From Lantana camara (taxonomy: Eukaryota > Streptophyta > Magnoliopsida > Lamiales > Verbenaceae): 64,000 bases of DNA. The stretch lies in NCBI GenBank assembly GCA_037501455.1, contig CM074856.1:89726001-89790000 (forward strand), given 5' to 3'. Of this stretch, positions 24,001-37,889 are shown in pieces; positions within the stretch are counted from its first letter, which is position 1, and every line of letters starts with the position of its first letter. Both the position numbers and the translations under genes were made by a program. The notes below the pieces were generated by a model that saw nothing but the letters and a program-made list of their open reading frames with translations, searched no databases and had not been told where the DNA came from.

Positions 24001-27000
24001 ATCCATACCAGACTTAGAACACGATCAAGTGAGTGAGAATACTACTTCTATGGCTTGTGTTATGGTTAGGATAATTTTTGCTTTGAAAACTTTTCTTTTG
24101 GTTTTTCTCAAAAAACTTAACACTTCGTGATTGTTGGTCTAAATAATAAGAGAAGCACCATCCCTAGTATAAATACTAGGTTGGTTCGAACCCCTAGGGT
24201 TTCCAAGAACCAATTGGATTGTTTTCTTGCTCACTAATTAACTAATTAATTGTTTAATTTAATTGGAAGAAAAGGTTCCCAACCTGTTCTGCAAGTCTTG
24301 CAAGAATAATCTTCTCTCTCCTACAATAGGAAGTTGGACTTTTCAACTTTCCAAAAGTTAAAAGTCAATATTCAATAAATAAATTAATTCCCAATTAATA
24401 ATTTATTGGGTTAAGTTTATTTGAGAAGAGTCTTAATAATTAATTTAATAATCAATTAAAAGACTAAAATTAATTAATTACAATATAATTAATTAATTCT
24501 AGAAAAGAATTCACTTATAATGTAATTACACAAATGGAACCACGTGTGCATGACATGTGGCAGCCACGCAGGCAACGCGTGACATCTGGCGGTCACGTGT
24601 TCTTGAAACATGGCAATGCCCACGTGTTAATTGCTCTATTTTGATTAACAATTTGATCCTTCGTTAATCAAATTAACATCCTACCATAACCCTCGTGTTC
24701 TGGTATTTGGGTGTGACCCTTTAGCATTATTATTCGATTAGCAGTGACATCAATTAATTAATTCAGTAATTAATTAATCACTTCACAGATCACACTACCG
24801 TAATCTATCAATGCGTGTGTGACCCCTAGCCGAATAACGAAATGAATCGAAGAACCTTTCAGTCAAAGACAATCAGTGAAATACGATCCTCTTACAACTC
24901 CATCTCTCAATCAAGAACTAAGGCATGACAATATTCTCAGAGCCCAAATGTTCCATATCTTTAAATTTAAGTTTGTTAGAAAACACGAAAGAGTTGAGCA
25001 GCGGAAGATTAAAATTTTCAACAAGTTTAATCGTTGTCTTGCAATTTTCGTACTGTAGCGTCGGGAACAACAAGAAACTCACTTTAATTGAAGCTTTCTT
25101 GTGATGTTCTTACCGCCTAACAAACACCCTTCAAGCGGCAAGTCCCTCGAACGGCCTTCGAATTAGACTCCCAAGTAGAAGCCCTCCAAAGCGTATCCAT
25201 ACCAGACTTAGAACACGATCAAGTGAGTGAGAATACTACTTCTATGGCTTGTGTTATGGTTAGGATAATTTTTGCTTTGAAAACTTTTCTTTTGGTTTTT
25301 CTCAAAAAACTTAACACTTCGTGATTGTTGGTCTAAATAATAAGAGAAGCACCATCCCTAGTATAAATACTAGGTTGGTTCGAACCCCTAGGGTTTCCAA
25401 GAACCAATTGGATTGTTTTCTTGCTCACTAATTAACTAATTAATTGTTTAATTTAATTGGAAGAAAAGGTTCCCAACCTGTTCTGCAAGTCTTGCAAGAA
25501 TAATCTTCTCTCTCCTACAATAGGAAGTTGGACTTTTCAACTTTCCAAAAGTTAAAAGTCAATATTCAATAAATAAATTAATTCCCAATTAATAATTTAT
25601 TGGGTTAAGTTTATTTGAGAAAAGTCTTAATAATTAATTTAATAATCAATTAAAAGACTAAAATTAATTAATTACAATATAATTAATTAATTCTAGAAAA
25701 GAATTCACTTATAATGTAATTACACAAATGGAACCACGTGTGCATGACATGTGGCAGCCACGCAGGCAACGCGTGACATCTGGCGGTCACGTGTTCTTGA
25801 AACATGGCAATGCCCACGTGTTAATTGCTCCATTTTGATTAACAATTTGATCCTTCGTTAATCAAATTAACATCCTACCATAACCCTCGTGCTCTGGTAT
25901 TTGGGTGTGACCCTTTAGCATTATTATTCGATTAGCAGTGACATCAATTAATTAATTCAGTAATTAATTAATCACTTCACAGATCACACTACCGTAATCT
26001 ATCAATGCGTGTGTGACCCCTAGCCGAATAACGAAATGAATCGAAGAACCTTTCAGTCAAAGACAATCAGTGAAATACGATCCTCTTACAACTCCATCTC
26101 TCAATCAAGAACTAAGGCATGACAATATTCTCAGAGCCCAAATGTTCCATATCTTTAAATTTAAGTTTGTTAGAAAACACGAAAGAGTTGAGCAGCGGAA
26201 GATTAAAATTTTCAACAAGTTTAATCGTTGTCTTGCAATTTTCGTACTGTAGCGTCGGGAACAACAAGAAACTCACTTTAATTGAAGCTTTCTTGTGATG
26301 TTCTTACCGCCTAACAAACACCCTTCAAGCGGCAAGTCCCTCGAACGGCCTTCGAATTAGACTCCCAAGTAGAAGCCCTCCAAAGCGTATCCATACCAGA
26401 CTTAGAACACGATCAAGTGAGTGAGAATACTACTTCTATGGCTTGTGTTATGGTTAGGATAATTTTTGCTTTGAAAACTTTTCTTTTGGTTTTTCTCAAA
26501 AAACTTAACACTTCGTGATTGTTGGTCTAAATAATAAGAGAAGCACCATCCCTAGTATAAATACTAGGTTGGTTCGAACCCCTAGGGTTTCCAAGAACCA
26601 ATTGGATTGTTTTCTTGCTCACTAATTAACTAATTAATTGTTTAATTTAATTGGAAGAAAAGGTTCCCAACCTGTTCTGCAAGTCTTGCAAGAATAATCT
26701 TCTCTCTCCTACAATAGGAAGTTGGACTTTTCAACTTTCCAAAAGTTAAAAGTCAATATTCAATAAATAAATTAATTCCCAATTAATAATTTATTGGGTT
26801 AAGTTTATTTGAGAAGAGTCTTAATAATTAATTTAATAATCAATTAAAAGACTAAAATTAATTAATTACAATATAATTAATTAATTCTAGAAAAGAATTC
26901 ACTTATAATGTAATTACACAAATGGAACCACGTGTGCATGACACGTGGCAACCACGCAGGCTACGCGGGGCACCTGGCGGTCACGTGTTCTTGAAACATG

Positions 27001-28091
27001 GCAATGCCCACGTGTTAATTGCTCCATTTTGATTAACAATTTGATCCTTCGTTAATCAAATTAACATCCTACCATAACCCTCGTGTTCTGGTATTTGTGT
27101 GTGTCCCTTTAGCTTTATTATTCGATTAGCAGTGACATCAATTAATTAATTCAGTAATTAATTAATCACTTCACAGATCACACTACCGTAATCTAGCAAT
27201 GGGTGTGTGACCCCTAGCCGAATAACGAAATGAATCGAAGAACCCTTCAGTCAATGACAATCAATGAAATATGATCCTCTTACAACTCCATCTCTCAATC
27301 AAGAACTAAGGCATGGGAATATTCTCAGAGCCCAAATATTCCTGATCTTTAAAGTTAAGTTTGTTGGAAAACACGAAAGAGTTGAGCAGCGGAAGATTAA
27401 AATTTTCAACAAGTTTAATCGTTGTTTTGCAATTTTCATACTGTAGCATTGGGAATAACAGGAAGCTCACTTTAGTTGAAGCTTTCTTGTGATGTTGTTA
27501 CCGCCTAACAAACACCCTTCAAACGACAAGTCCCTCGAACGGCCTTCGAATTGGACTCCCAAGTAGAAGCCCTCCAAAGCATATCCACACCAGACTTAGA
27601 ACACTATCAAGTGAGTGAGAATACTACTTCTATGGCTTGTGTTATGGTTAGGATAATTTTTGCTTTGAAAACTTTTCTTTTGGTTTTTCTCAAAAAACAT
27701 AACACTTCGTGAGTGTTGGTCTAAAGAATAAGAGAAGCACCATCCCTAGTATAAATACTAGGTTGGTTCGAACCCCTAGGGTTTCCAAGAACCAATTGGA
27801 TTGTTTTCTTGCTCACTAATTAACTAATTAATTATTTAATTTAATTGAAAGAACAAGTTCCCAACTTTTTCTCCAAGTTTTGCAAGAATAATGTTCTCTC
27901 TCCTACAATAGGAAGTTGGACTTTCAACTTTCCTAAAGTTAAAAGTCAATATTCAATAAATAAATTAATTCCCAATTAATTATTTATTGGGTTAAGTTTA
28001 TTTGAGAAGAGTCTTAACAATTAATTTAATAATCAATTAAAAGGCAAAATTAATTAATTACAATTTAATTAATTAATTCTAGAAAAGAATT
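21043..28091. repeat. Tandem 1.2-kb repeat array, segment C (homogenised)
   Basis: Landmark copies at 21806, 23000, 24194, 25388, 26582 and 27776 are spaced exactly 1194 bp apart. Neighbouring units differ at only a handful of positions (for example GTTGTTACC against GTTCTTACC), whereas units in segment A differ more. This implies recent amplification or gene conversion here. The last unit is more divergent and is cut at 28091 by E2; GAATT at 28087-28091 is the left copy of the E2 target duplication. Confidence 0.93.
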
Positions 28092-31000
28092 TGTAGCACC
28101 CGAGCGTTCGGTACCACATCCCCCGCACCGAGACCCGACCCGTATATGAAATGGAAGTCCATACACGTACCAAATCCACGGCGAACGGGGACACAACACA
28201 CACGCTATGCTAGGCGGGACTAACCCTTAAACCAATCAGTGCAAGAATTGTAAAATCAGAGTTAAAATGAAATTGCGGAAGCAAGAATAACATAGCATAT
28301 ACAATGAGCCACCAAGCTCCAAAAATAGATATACAAGAGTATTACATAATCAACGGCGCTCATGGCCTACAAAAATCATAACGCTCCAGACTAAAACTAT
28401 AATCATATACAAAATACCAATAAGAGTATGAATATGAGACAAAAGGAAGTGCTAAACATAAATGCAAGACCTAGACGACTTGTATTCCCGCCTAGCACTC
28501 CTATTCCTGCACAAAACAACTGAAAACAACCGGGTTCAGTCTAAAAGAGATTGGTGGGTATAAAAACGGGGCATAAATATATAATATCGCATAAATTAAA
28601 CACATACATGCAAGCCCTAATCCCGTGTGAAGTTTAGTAAGATTTTACCAAGTGGTTAAAACAAAAGGAAACATCAACGAGATTACGACGTTCATATTCA
28701 TTCATAATTGTTCATAAATGTTCATAAGGGTTTATGGCCCGGCGAGTGGGCGTGCACAATCTCCAACCTACTCCTCGTGTAATCATAATTAATTATTCAA
28801 TAATTCATTATCATACATAATTCTTTTGTGCTCATAAATACATGATCATAATCATTCATATATCCCTTTTTCCTCCGGGTGGTGGACGGGCTTGCAAGAC
28901 CCGGCCACCGGTTCATACATAGGCCAATGGGGGTACATGAATTCCCCAAGGGCACTCAGCTCCCATTCCCCGCTAAAACTCCTAGCGAGGGCCGGTATCA
29001 CCGTAGTTTGGTTGGAACTAGTATATGGGATCCCCGTCAGCCCTTGCTTCCTCGGTTAGCCACATATACTAAGTCCCGGGGCCCGTACAATCATAAATAA
29101 TAAATATCTCGCCAAACATAAGGTAGGGTTCATAAATAAAAGAAATGGGGTCATACTTTTGAAATTATTTACCCGAAATGACTCAATATAAATATATATA
29201 CGATTTTGGCTTAAAACTTTGCACATAAGGAATATATAAGGTTGTTTTAACTAATAGAAGAAAAACCCACCTTTACAAAAGCAGAAATAAAGGCACAAGC
29301 GTCTCAAGGCTCGCCCTCGTCTCCGACCAAACCCGAATCTGTGCAAAAGAAGAGGTATGAGACTCAATGACCACATATGACGCTCGGCCATGAAATGAAT
29401 ATGACATGAATGCATAAATGATCATATTATATCATAAAAATGTTCATGTGCACGATTAATAAATTTAAATCATAAAATCATTCATTCGTTCATATATTTC
29501 ATTCAATTTCATAAGTTCATAAATTCATATAAATTTCATCAATTCATAAATTCATAATATTCGTAACATTCCAAAACATTTATAATGCATATCAATTAAT
29601 CTAAAATTCAATTAATAAGCATAACACATATAATATTCATATTCACATATAGGAATAAAATAAATAAAACGTTCAATCGAAAGTCAGTAGAATAAATACG
29701 CGAAATGGAATTCAATTAATTTCAACAATTAAATTAAATCAAATAATATTTAAAATATATAATAAATATATATAATATAATAATAAACATATATAATATA
29801 TAATATAATAACTTATATATACATTATATATATATATATGTATACTCACGTACACACAAACACAAACATGCATGCATAATATATATATACTACATGCATG
29901 CTTAGCCTAATATATAAATATATATAATATATAATATAAACATACATGCAAACACACACACAACGTACACAGCCATGCATGCATTCATACACAATCACAC
30001 ACACACACAGTATATATACATATATATACAATAACAGTAGCAGCAGCCCAAGAACGCAGCAAAATAAATCAAGCAAAACGGGGTGACACCCCCGTGTCAC
30101 CCACAAAGCCTGGACCGAGACACCCCCGTGTCTCGGTACAGAAGTTCCAGGCCTTGCAGCACCCCCGTGTCTCGCCGGAAAGGCAGCAATCGACACCCCC
30201 GTGTCGTGCAACAGCAACAGCCTCGTTGACAGCAAATGCGCAGAAACAGAGCATGGAAAAGGCAGGCATGTACGAGCAAGATAGGCAACAATACAAGGCA
30301 CAAATTGCTGCAATAACTCAACCATAATACACACTAAAAAGCCATGAAAGATGACAGCAACAAGGAGAAGGAAAAACAGCAAATTGACAGCACAAACTCT
30401 GCGTGAAAACAGGGCCAAACGAGAATAAAACAGGGCAAGTTTGAGCTCAATCAATCCTATATCATTCAGATCTAAAAGTCCAACAAATGTGCAGCAAAAT
30501 ACCATATATTCAACAAGTGAATCAGTTCCAAAACAATCAATCAAGGCATGAAAGCACACGTGACGTTCATGTGAGATTTTCTGAAAATTGTCATAAATGA
30601 TATATCATAAATACCTCAACAACCATGTAATCAATGATCATAAATGAAATGAGGATGTCAAAACAATCATTCTCTTGCTTGGAATCGATCAAAACCGTTA
30701 AGAATCGAAGAAGATCAAAAATTTGTCCAAAACCTTCATTTTCGGGAAAAAGTCCAGAAACCATGAAACCATGCTCAAAAATCATGAATGAAAAGATGAA
30801 AATGCTCAGAATTAATCATATAATACAACCCTAGGCTTACCTTGATGATTGGTTGAAGTTTGGATGAGATTTGAGCTCCAAAATCTCCAAAGCTTGAAGG
30901 GTTACGGGTCTGGAATTCAGAACAGAAACTTTGGCTAAGTTTTGGGCATTGTGAGGGGATAATCTCGGTTAGGGCTTATCATGCCATGGTAAAGGGTTGA

Positions 31001-31655
31001 GTTAGGGTTTCAAAGAATCCAACCATGGTTAATTTGGTTATGGTTTGGGCAAGATATGGCTGATTTAGTGCAACAAGGTCATGTTGGTCGCCGATTCGTT
31101 TTTCGGTTGAAATTCGAAGGTTCAAACGACTTAGGAAAAATGTAAGGCTAGGTTTACTAAACTCGAATCTTCGTTACGAGTTCAGCGGATTTGACGGAAC
31201 TCGAATCCGAGTTCCCGAGCTCAAGATATTAAATTCGGAACCAAGGGTACGCTAAGTGCTCGTTAGCTCCCGTTTTGGTTCCTCAAATGAAATTTAATTC
31301 GTTAACATAACAAATGAATTCAAAAACATAAATTGAGCATAAAATCATGTTCATAACACATATATGTACAACATATTACAAAATCGTGGCAATTAGATAT
31401 CATATCATATAAGAACGAAGCACAAAATAAACGAACAAACCTAATCATGCAATTCATGCAAAATGTATAAAATTTCCCATGCACAAATATGATTTGCATG
31501 CATGCATATTAATTCCCATGCAAAAATAATTCTCCATGCATGCATATATTAACCTCACGTATAAAACATATATATAAATAAGTAATTAATTAAAACATGA
31601 TTAATTAACATAACATATAATTAGCATAATCATTAAATTAATAATATAATAATTA

Positions 31656-31694
<39 letters not shown>

Positions 31695-31871
31695 TACGAA
31701 ATATATATATATATATAATTAATAATATTAAAATAAAATATTATAATATAATATAATAAAATAATAACAATTATAATAAAATTTAAATATAAAACACGTA
31801 AAACAATTAATTCGCGCAAATTAGTAAACACATACATTGTACCTTTACGTCCGAGAAATCGGGGCGTTACA
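28092..31871 (-). repeat. E2 3' LTR (minus strand)
   Basis: 3780 bp. In the sense direction it starts TGTAACGCCCC (31871 downward) and ends GGTGCTACA (28092). Sense-order landmarks: AT microsatellites near 31650-31690; a donor CAAG|GTAAG with GT at 30839-30840; the dyad cluster 30206-30081; candidate exon 29338-29271; a GGAGTTT-loop hairpin 28990-28968; and a CAGTCT hairpin 28553-28537 with one mismatch. A long sense frame (30559-29846) overlaps the dyads and is judged fortuitous. Confidence 0.95.
30081..30206 (-). repeat. LTR dyad cluster, E2 3' LTR
   Basis: Read on the plus strand: 9-nt arms GGGTGACAC around CCCC at 30081-30102 (perfect); CCGAGACAC around CCCC at 30115-30136 (perfect); a degraded CAC-CCCC-GTG dyad near 30160-30169; and CGACAC around CCCC at 30191-30206 (perfect). 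Centre spacings are 34, 39 and 34. On the sense strand the centres are GGGG. Confidence 0.85.
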
Positions 31872-31872
31872 A

Positions 31873-31884
31873 TCTCTCCCCCTT
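31873..31884 (-). other. E2 polypurine tract
   Basis: On the minus strand AAGGGGGAGAGA lies one base before the 3' LTR start. This is the plus-strand DNA primer site. Confidence 0.85.
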
Positions 31885-31904
31885 AAAAGAATCCGTCCTC
31901 GGAT

Positions 31905-34900
31905 TCACTGCTCGCTCGGAAACAGCTCGGGGTGAAACCTTTTCATCTTATCCTCCGTTTCCCACGTAGCCTCTTCGGTTTTATCACTTCTCCAAAGAAC
32001 CTTGACTAGTGGAGTACGCCGATTTCGAAGTTCCTGAAACTTTCGATCCAAAATCTTAATCGGCTTCTGAACGAAGGTGAGATCCGGTTCTAATTCCACT
32101 TCTTCAACCGGTAGAACCTCAGACTCATCTCGATAGTACTTTCGGAGCTGTGAGACGTGAAACACGTTATGAATTCCAGTCAAATTCGGAGGCAAGTCCA
32201 ATCGATAGGCCGTATCCCCAATCTTCTCCAAAATCTCATACGGTCCCATATACCGAGGGTTTAACTTTCCTCCCCGTCCAATCCTTGAGAATCCTTTTCG
32301 TGGGGAAGCCTTTAAGAAAACCCTATCTCCAATCTCAAACTCCAAATTCTTCCTCCGAAGATCTGCATAACTCTTTTGTCGATCCTGAGCAGCCTTCATC
32401 CGTTGTCTAATTATCTGGACCTTATCAATGGCCTCTTGTACAGCCTTAGAGGGTTTTTCCTTCTTTTCCCCTCTTTTAATCCCTTCTTGCTTGGTCCAAT
32501 TCCATTCCTCCAAGTCAAAGAACAACGGTGATCGACATTTACGTCCATAAAGGGCTTCATAAGGGGCCATTTCAATCGAGGCTTGATAGCTATTGTTGTA
32601 AGCAAACTCGATTAACGGCAACTGTTCATTCCATGAACTCTGAAAGTCCAATGCACATGCCCTCAACAAATCCTCCAGATACTTAATTAACCTTTCTGAT
32701 TGTCCGTCAGTCTGAGGATGGAAAGCTGTGCTGAATTGAAGCCTTGTCCCCAAACACTTCTGTAATTCTTGCCATAACCTTGAAGTAAACCTGGGATCCC
32801 GATCTGAGACAATACTAACAGGTACACCATGAAGCCTGACAATCTCATCATTGTACCTCTTGGCCAACTTACTCACTTTATCGGACATTCTGATAGCAAG
32901 AAAATGAGCTGACTTCGTCAACCTGTCCACATTAACCCAAATTCCATCGAAACCTCCTCTCACTTTTGGTAATCCCGAAACAAAATCCATAGCTATCTGT
33001 TCCCATTTCCATTCCGGGATAGGCAAGGGTTGAAGTAGCCCCGATGGCTTTTGATGTTCTGCCTTTACCACTTGACAAGTCATGCAGTGTTTCACGAAGT
33101 CGATCACATCCCGTTTCAATCCATTCCACCAATAGAATTGCTTAAGATCCTTATACATTTTATTCCCTCCGGGATGTATCGAATAACCTGATCGATGGGC
33201 TTCCTCAAGAATAATCCTTTTTAATTCTTCTGGGACAACAACTCTATTCTTGAATCTTAGAAGTCCCGTATCATCGAACCCAAACGGACACTCTGAATCA
33301 GCTCGAGCCTTCTCAGCTAATTTCTGAACTTCGGGATCAATCCTCTGAGCATCAAATAATCTCTGTTTAAGGTCTGGTTGAACCGTAATATTCCGAACAC
33401 TAGCCCTCAGTCTGAACAACTCATTCTCATCTCCAATTTCCACCTTCACATTGGACACGCTAGCTTTCCGACTAAGCGCATCCGCGACCAAATTGGCTTT
33501 GCCGGGATGGTATCGGATTGTACACTCATAATCCGCCAACAGTTCCATCCAACGCCGTTGTCTCTTATTCAATTCCTTCTGCGAGAATAAGTATTGGAGG
33601 CTCTTGTGATCGGAAAAGACCTCGAACGAAATTCCATAAAGATAGTGTCTCCACTTACCCAAAGCAAAGATCACTGCCGCTAATTCTAAATCGTGAGTGG
33701 GGTAGTTCTGTTCATGCTCTTTCAATTTCCTTGAGGCATAAGCGATCACTCTTCCATTTTGCATCAACACACATCCCAAACCTTCCTTTGAGGCGTCCGT
33801 ATAAACTGTATATCCTTCTGTACCTTCGGGAAGTGCTAATACAGGAGCGGTGGTCAACTTCTCCTTTAAAAGTTGGAAACTAGCCTCACATGCCTCGTCC
33901 CACTCAAACTTAACCTCTTTCTTAGTCAATCGGGTTAAAGGAGCCGCAATCTTAGAGAAGTCCTGAACGAATCTTCGATAGTAGCCTGCCAAACCCAAGA
34001 AACTCCTTATTTCTGAAGCATTTTTCGGGCTTTGCCATTGCATAACCGTCTCAATCTTAGAAGGGTCTACTTCCAAACCTTTCCTCGATATAATATGACC
34101 CAAAAATGCTACCCGATCAATCCAGAACTCGCATTTGCTAAACTTAGCAAACAACCGATGTTCCCTTAAGGTCTCCAACACAATTCTGAGATGCCTTGCA
34201 TGATCCTCTGGAGTTCTCGAATAAACCAAGATGTCATCGATAAAAATTACCACAAACTTATCCAAATAGGGCCGGAAAATTCGATGCATCATATCCATAA
34301 AAGCAGCCGGAGCATTAGTCAATCCAAAAGGCATCACTACGAACTCGTAGTGTCCATACCGGGTGTTAAATCCCGTCTTCGGAATATCCTCTTCCCGGAT
34401 CTTCAATTGATAATATCCTTGTCTCAAGTCCAATTTTGAGTAAACCCCCGAACCTTGTAACATGTCAAATAAATCCTCAATATGGGGTAAAGGATACTTA
34501 TTCTTTACAGTCATCCGATTAAGCTCCCGGTAATCTATACACATTCTTAAGGTTCCATCCTTTTTCTTTACAAAGAGAACCGGAGCACCCCAAGGTGACG
34601 AACTTGGCCGAATATATCCAACTTCGAGCAATTCCTCTAATTGAATCTTTAACTCTTTCAACTCGGCCAGTGCCATCCGATACGGAGTCTTAGAATACGG
34701 CGTGGATCCTGGATGTAAATCAATAACGAACTCGATCTCACGGTCCGGTGGTAGAGAACTCAAATTCTCCGGAAACACATCGGAGAAATCCTTAACAACC
34801 TCGGTATCCTCCAACTTAACTTGATCTTTCTGTCTATTAAGAAGGTAAGCAATAAATCCCGTTGCTCCTTCTCTTATCAACTTATGAGCTTCCATATAAG

Positions 34901-36428
34901 ACAAGAGAGATACCGTTCTTGATCCACTACCAATCACCAATTCCTTCCCCAAGATCACCTTCTTCGCAAAACAATCGACAGTGGCCCGATGCCTGAACAA
35001 CCAGTCCATACCCAAGATAACTCCATACCTCTTCATGGGCATAACAATTAAATCCGCCGGATACTCTTTCCCTTCAATCAAAACCGAACACTCCCGAACC
35101 AACTGATCTGTTTGAAGACTCCCTCCAAGTGGCGAACTCACCAAATAATAAGAAGAAAGACAGATAACAGGCAAGCACAGAGTGGCAACTATATCACAAG
35201 AAATAAAGGAATGCGTGGCACCCGGATCAAAGAGTGCATGAATGCTCATGTTATGTATGCATAAGGTACCTTCTACCACGGCTGTGGGATCAATTTCTGC
35301 ATCTTGCTCCTCACCCTCGAGGGCGTAAGCACGAGCTTGGATCATTGGCCTTTGAGTTCCTTTCTGAAATCCGGGTTTCTTGTAGGGACATGTCTCCGCC
35401 ATATGGTCGCTTTTCCCACATATGAGGCACAAGTTCAACCTTCTCCTACAATTATTGTAGGTATGGGTCGGTCCTCCACAATGCGTACATGGAGGTACAT
35501 CCGGGTTTGAATTCGTAGGTGCCGGTGCCATAGGTAGAGCCTTTGGTCGAGTCGGTACGGCCTGAGAACCTTGTCCTCCAAACCTAGGCTTCTTAAACGG
35601 ACCCTTAGTAGGTGGACTAGCTGAAATCATCGGCCTTTTTCCCGAATTCGATCCGGATCCTCTTCCCATAGGAGCTCTAAACATCGGATCCTTTTTCTTG
35701 AATTCCTCCTCTTGAACTAAAGCCCTTTGCACGGTGTCAGCAAATGACTCAAAGTTGTGCCCCGCTTGCCCGTGTCTCAAGTCCTGTCTCAATCCCGCTA
35801 TGAACTTCCTTGCTTTCCTCTTCTCATCCCGGGTAACATGAGGAGCATATTTCCCAAGCCTATTGAATACGGTGAGGTATTGAGTCACCGTACGAGCCCC
35901 TTGTTTTAATTCCATGAATTCTTGCTCCTTCCTTTCCCTTACCACTTCCGGCACGAAGCATTCCCGGAATTCTCTCTTGAAAACTTCCCAAGTTATTTCC
36001 TCTCCATCTACTTCAAGCTTCTCCCTTGTTCGTTCCCACCATTCATATGCATCCCCATCGAGTTGGAATATAGCAAATTGGGCCTTCTCTTGCGTACTGA
36101 ACTGTCGGACCCCAAATATCCTTTCCAATCTAATCAACCAACCCTCCGAGACCGCATCGTCAATAGAACCAGAAAACCGAGGGGGGTTGTAACTCAGAAA
36201 CACCCCATGAGGGTCTCTATTGTTATTATGATTTGGTGGGGGAGCTTGTTGTTCTGCCTGTTGTGGTGGGGGAGCTTGAGCCCTCCTATGCTCAACATAG
36301 TTGAAAACCGCTTCCATGAAATTCCCCATATCCATCGGTGGTGCTTGTGGTTGGGGTGGAGGCGTAGGAGACCGATCATGATGACGACGGTGTCCTGGAG
36401 ATCTCTCACGGTGTCTACGCGGAGGCAT
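31905..36428 (-). CDS. E2 gag-pol polyprotein, intact (1507 aa)
   Basis: Polyprotein for the virus-like particle, protease, reverse transcriptase/RNase H and integrase. I place the start at the ATG 36428-36426, directly after CTTGAACAGA; the frame stays open upstream, but the next upstream candidate start codon in frame is a TTG at 36437. Gag: basic Pro-rich N-terminus (1-70), capsid region (about 85-240), two CX2CX4HX4C zinc knuckles (314-327 and 334-347). Protease site [11 protein letters not shown] has DPG at 401-403. RT has FIDD at 729-732. RNase H (YTDAS near 875) follows, then integrase with HHCC and DDE core (about 1060-1330) and a C-terminal chromodomain-type segment (about 1440-1507, [11 protein letters not shown]). 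Single-frame gag-pol is normal for Tekay. No stop or frameshift is seen, which fits the near-identical LTRs. Chromodomains in this lineage are thought to direct insertion to heterochromatin. Confidence 0.95.
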   Translation of the reverse strand: MPPRRHRERSPGHRRHHDRSPTPPPQPQAPPMDMGNFMEAVFNYVEHRRAQAPPPQQAEQQAPPPNHNNNRDPHGVFLSYNPPRFSGSIDDAVSEGWLIRLERIFGVRQFSTQEKAQFAIFQLDGDAYEWWERTREKLEVDGEEITWEVFKREFRECFVPEVVRERKEQEFMELKQGARTVTQYLTVFNRLGKYAPHVTRDEKRKARKFIAGLRQDLRHGQAGHNFESFADTVQRALVQEEEFKKKDPMFRAPMGRGSGSNSGKRPMISASPPTKGPFKKPRFGGQGSQAVPTRPKALPMAPAPTNSNPDVPPCTHCGGPTHTYNNCRRRLNLCLICGKSDHMAETCPYKKPGFQKGTQRPMIQARAYALEGEEQDAEIDPTAVVEGTLCIHNMSIHALFDPGATHSFISCDIVATLCLPVICLSSYYLVSSPLGGSLQTDQLVRECSVLIEGKEYPADLIVMPMKRYGVILGMDWLFRHRATVDCFAKKVILGKELVIGSGSRTVSLLSYMEAHKLIREGATGFIAYLLNRQKDQVKLEDTEVVKDFSDVFPENLSSLPPDREIEFVIDLHPGSTPYSKTPYRMALAELKELKIQLEELLEVGYIRPSSSPWGAPVLFVKKKDGTLRMCIDYRELNRMTVKNKYPLPHIEDLFDMLQGSGVYSKLDLRQGYYQLKIREEDIPKTGFNTRYGHYEFVVMPFGLTNAPAAFMDMMHRIFRPYLDKFVVIFIDDILVYSRTPEDHARHLRIVLETLREHRLFAKFSKCEFWIDRVAFLGHIISRKGLEVDPSKIETVMQWQSPKNASEIRSFLGLAGYYRRFVQDFSKIAAPLTRLTKKEVKFEWDEACEASFQLLKEKLTTAPVLALPEGTEGYTVYTDASKEGLGCVLMQNGRVIAYASRKLKEHEQNYPTHDLELAAVIFALGKWRHYLYGISFEVFSDHKSLQYLFSQKELNKRQRRWMELLADYECTIRYHPGKANLVADALSRKASVSNVKVEIGDENELFRLRASVRNITVQPDLKQRLFDAQRIDPEVQKLAEKARADSECPFGFDDTGLLRFKNRVVVPEELKRIILEEAHRSGYSIHPGGNKMYKDLKQFYWWNGLKRDVIDFVKHCMTCQVVKAEHQKPSGLLQPLPIPEWKWEQIAMDFVSGLPKVRGGFDGIWVNVDRLTKSAHFLAIRMSDKVSKLAKRYNDEIVRLHGVPVSIVSDRDPRFTSRLWQELQKCLGTRLQFSTAFHPQTDGQSERLIKYLEDLLRACALDFQSSWNEQLPLIEFAYNNSYQASIEMAPYEALYGRKCRSPLFFDLEEWNWTKQEGIKRGEKKEKPSKAVQEAIDKVQIIRQRMKAAQDRQKSYADLRRKNLEFEIGDRVFLKASPRKGFSRIGRGGKLNPRYMGPYEILEKIGDTAYRLDLPPNLTGIHNVFHVSQLRKYYRDESEVLPVEEVELEPDLTFVQKPIKILDRKFQELRNRRTPLVKVLWRSDKTEEATWETEDKMKRFHPELFPSEQ

Positions 36429-36622
36429 TCTGTTCAAGAAATACTGAAATGCATGCTATTTTTAGTCCATGCATGCAAGTGCAAGTAATTCGATCAAAAT
36501 TCAGAATTTAAAACACACAAGCACATAAACAATGCATATGCATCACATTGACAAGTTGTTCCTAAAGCCGAACGACCTAACTGACTCAACTCAACACTAG
36601 AGCCCGGGTTTTACAACCCTAA

Positions 36623-36634
36623 GCTCTGATACCA
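36623..36634 (-). other. E2 primer-binding site (iMet-tRNA type)
   Basis: On the minus strand TGGTATCAGAGC begins 8 nt after the 5' LTR, the same spacing as in E1. Confidence 0.92.
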
Positions 36635-37518
36635 CATAAGGATGTAGCACCCGAGCGTTAGGTACCACATCCCCCGCACCGAGACCCGACCCGTATATGA
36701 AATGGAAGTCCATACACGTGCCAAATCCACGGCGAACGGGGACACAACACACACGCTATGCTAGGCGGGACTAACCCTTAAACCAATCAGTGCAAGAATT
36801 GTAAAATCAGAGTTAAAATGAAATTGCGGAAGCAAGAATAACATAGCATATACAATGAGCCACCAAGCTCCAAAAATAGATATACAAGAGTATTACATAA
36901 TCAACGGCGCTCATGGCCTACAAAAATCATAACGCTCCAGACTAAAACTATAATCATATACAAAATACCAATAAGAGTATGAATATGAGACAAAAGGAAG
37001 TGCTAAACATAAATGCAAGACCTAGACGACTTGTATTCCCGCCTAGCACTCCTATTCCTGCACAAAACAACTGAAAACAACCGGGTTCAGTCTAAAAGAG
37101 ACTGGTGGGTATAAAAACGGGGCATAAATATATAATATCGCATAAATTAAACACATACATGCAAGCCCTAATCCCGTGTGAAGTTTAGTAAGATTTTACC
37201 AAGTGGTTAAAACAAAAGGAAACATCAATGAGATTACGACGTTCATATTCATTCATAATTGTTCATAAATGTTCATAAGGGTTTATGGCCCGGCGAGTGG
37301 GCGTGCACAATCTCCAACCTACTCCTCGTGTAATCATAATTAATTATTCAATAATTCATTATCATACATAATTCTTTTGTGCTCATAAATACATGATCAT
37401 AATCATTCATATATCCCTTTTTCCTCCGGGTGGTGGACGGGCTTGCAAGACCCGGCCACCGGTTCATACATAGGCCAATGGGGGTACATGAATTCCCCAA
37501 GGGCACTCAGCTCCCATT

Positions 37519-37541
37519 CCCCGCTAAAACTCCTAGCGAGG
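37519..37541 (-). repeat. LTR hairpin with GGAGTTT loop, E2 5' LTR
   Basis: On the sense strand an 8-bp stem CCTCGCTA / TAGCGGGG encloses GGAGTTT. One pair is T-G (wobble in RNA). The stem is unrelated to TCCACCA/TGGTGGA in E1, while the loop is nearly the same. The copy in the other LTR is at 28968-28990. Confidence 0.6.
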
Positions 37542-37821
37542 GCCGGTATCACCGTAGTTTGGTTGGAACTAGTATATGGGATCCCCGTCAGCCCTTGCTT
37601 CCTCGGTTAGCCACATATACTAAGTCCCGGGGCCCGTACAATCATAAATAATAAATATCTCGCCAAACATAAGGTAGGGTTCATAAATAAAAGAAATGGG
37701 GTCATACTTTTGAAATTATTTACCCGAAATGACTCAATATAAATATATATACGATTTTGGCTTAAAACTTTGCACATAAGGAATATATAAGGTTGTTTTA
37801 ACTAATAGAAGAAAAACCCAC

Positions 37822-37889
37822 CTTTACAAAAGCAGAAATAAAGGCACAAGCGTCTCAAGGCTCGCCCTCGTCTCCGACCAAACCCGAAT
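37822..37889 (-). other. Candidate LTR internal exon (68 nt), E2
   Basis: Acceptor TTTTGCACAG just upstream and donor AAAG|GTGGG just downstream on the minus strand. The identical block in the 3' LTR is 29271-29338. Prediction from splice consensus and cross-family position only. Confidence 0.4.

Noticed and set aside
30081..30206. G-quadruplex in the E2 LTR cluster
   Set aside because: G-runs are about 34 bp apart, too far for a canonical intramolecular quadruplex; dyad pairing explains the pattern better.
29846..30559. 237-codon frame across the E2 LTR dyads (190 codons in the other LTR)
   Set aside because: Its DTGVS/RHGGVS repeats are the dyads read as codons. The length changes between the two LTRs through microsatellite shifts, and there is no domain.
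32150..36488. Several frames antisense to E2 gag-pol
   Set aside because: Shadows of the intact minus-strand gene; reading follows its codon pattern and no family is recognised.
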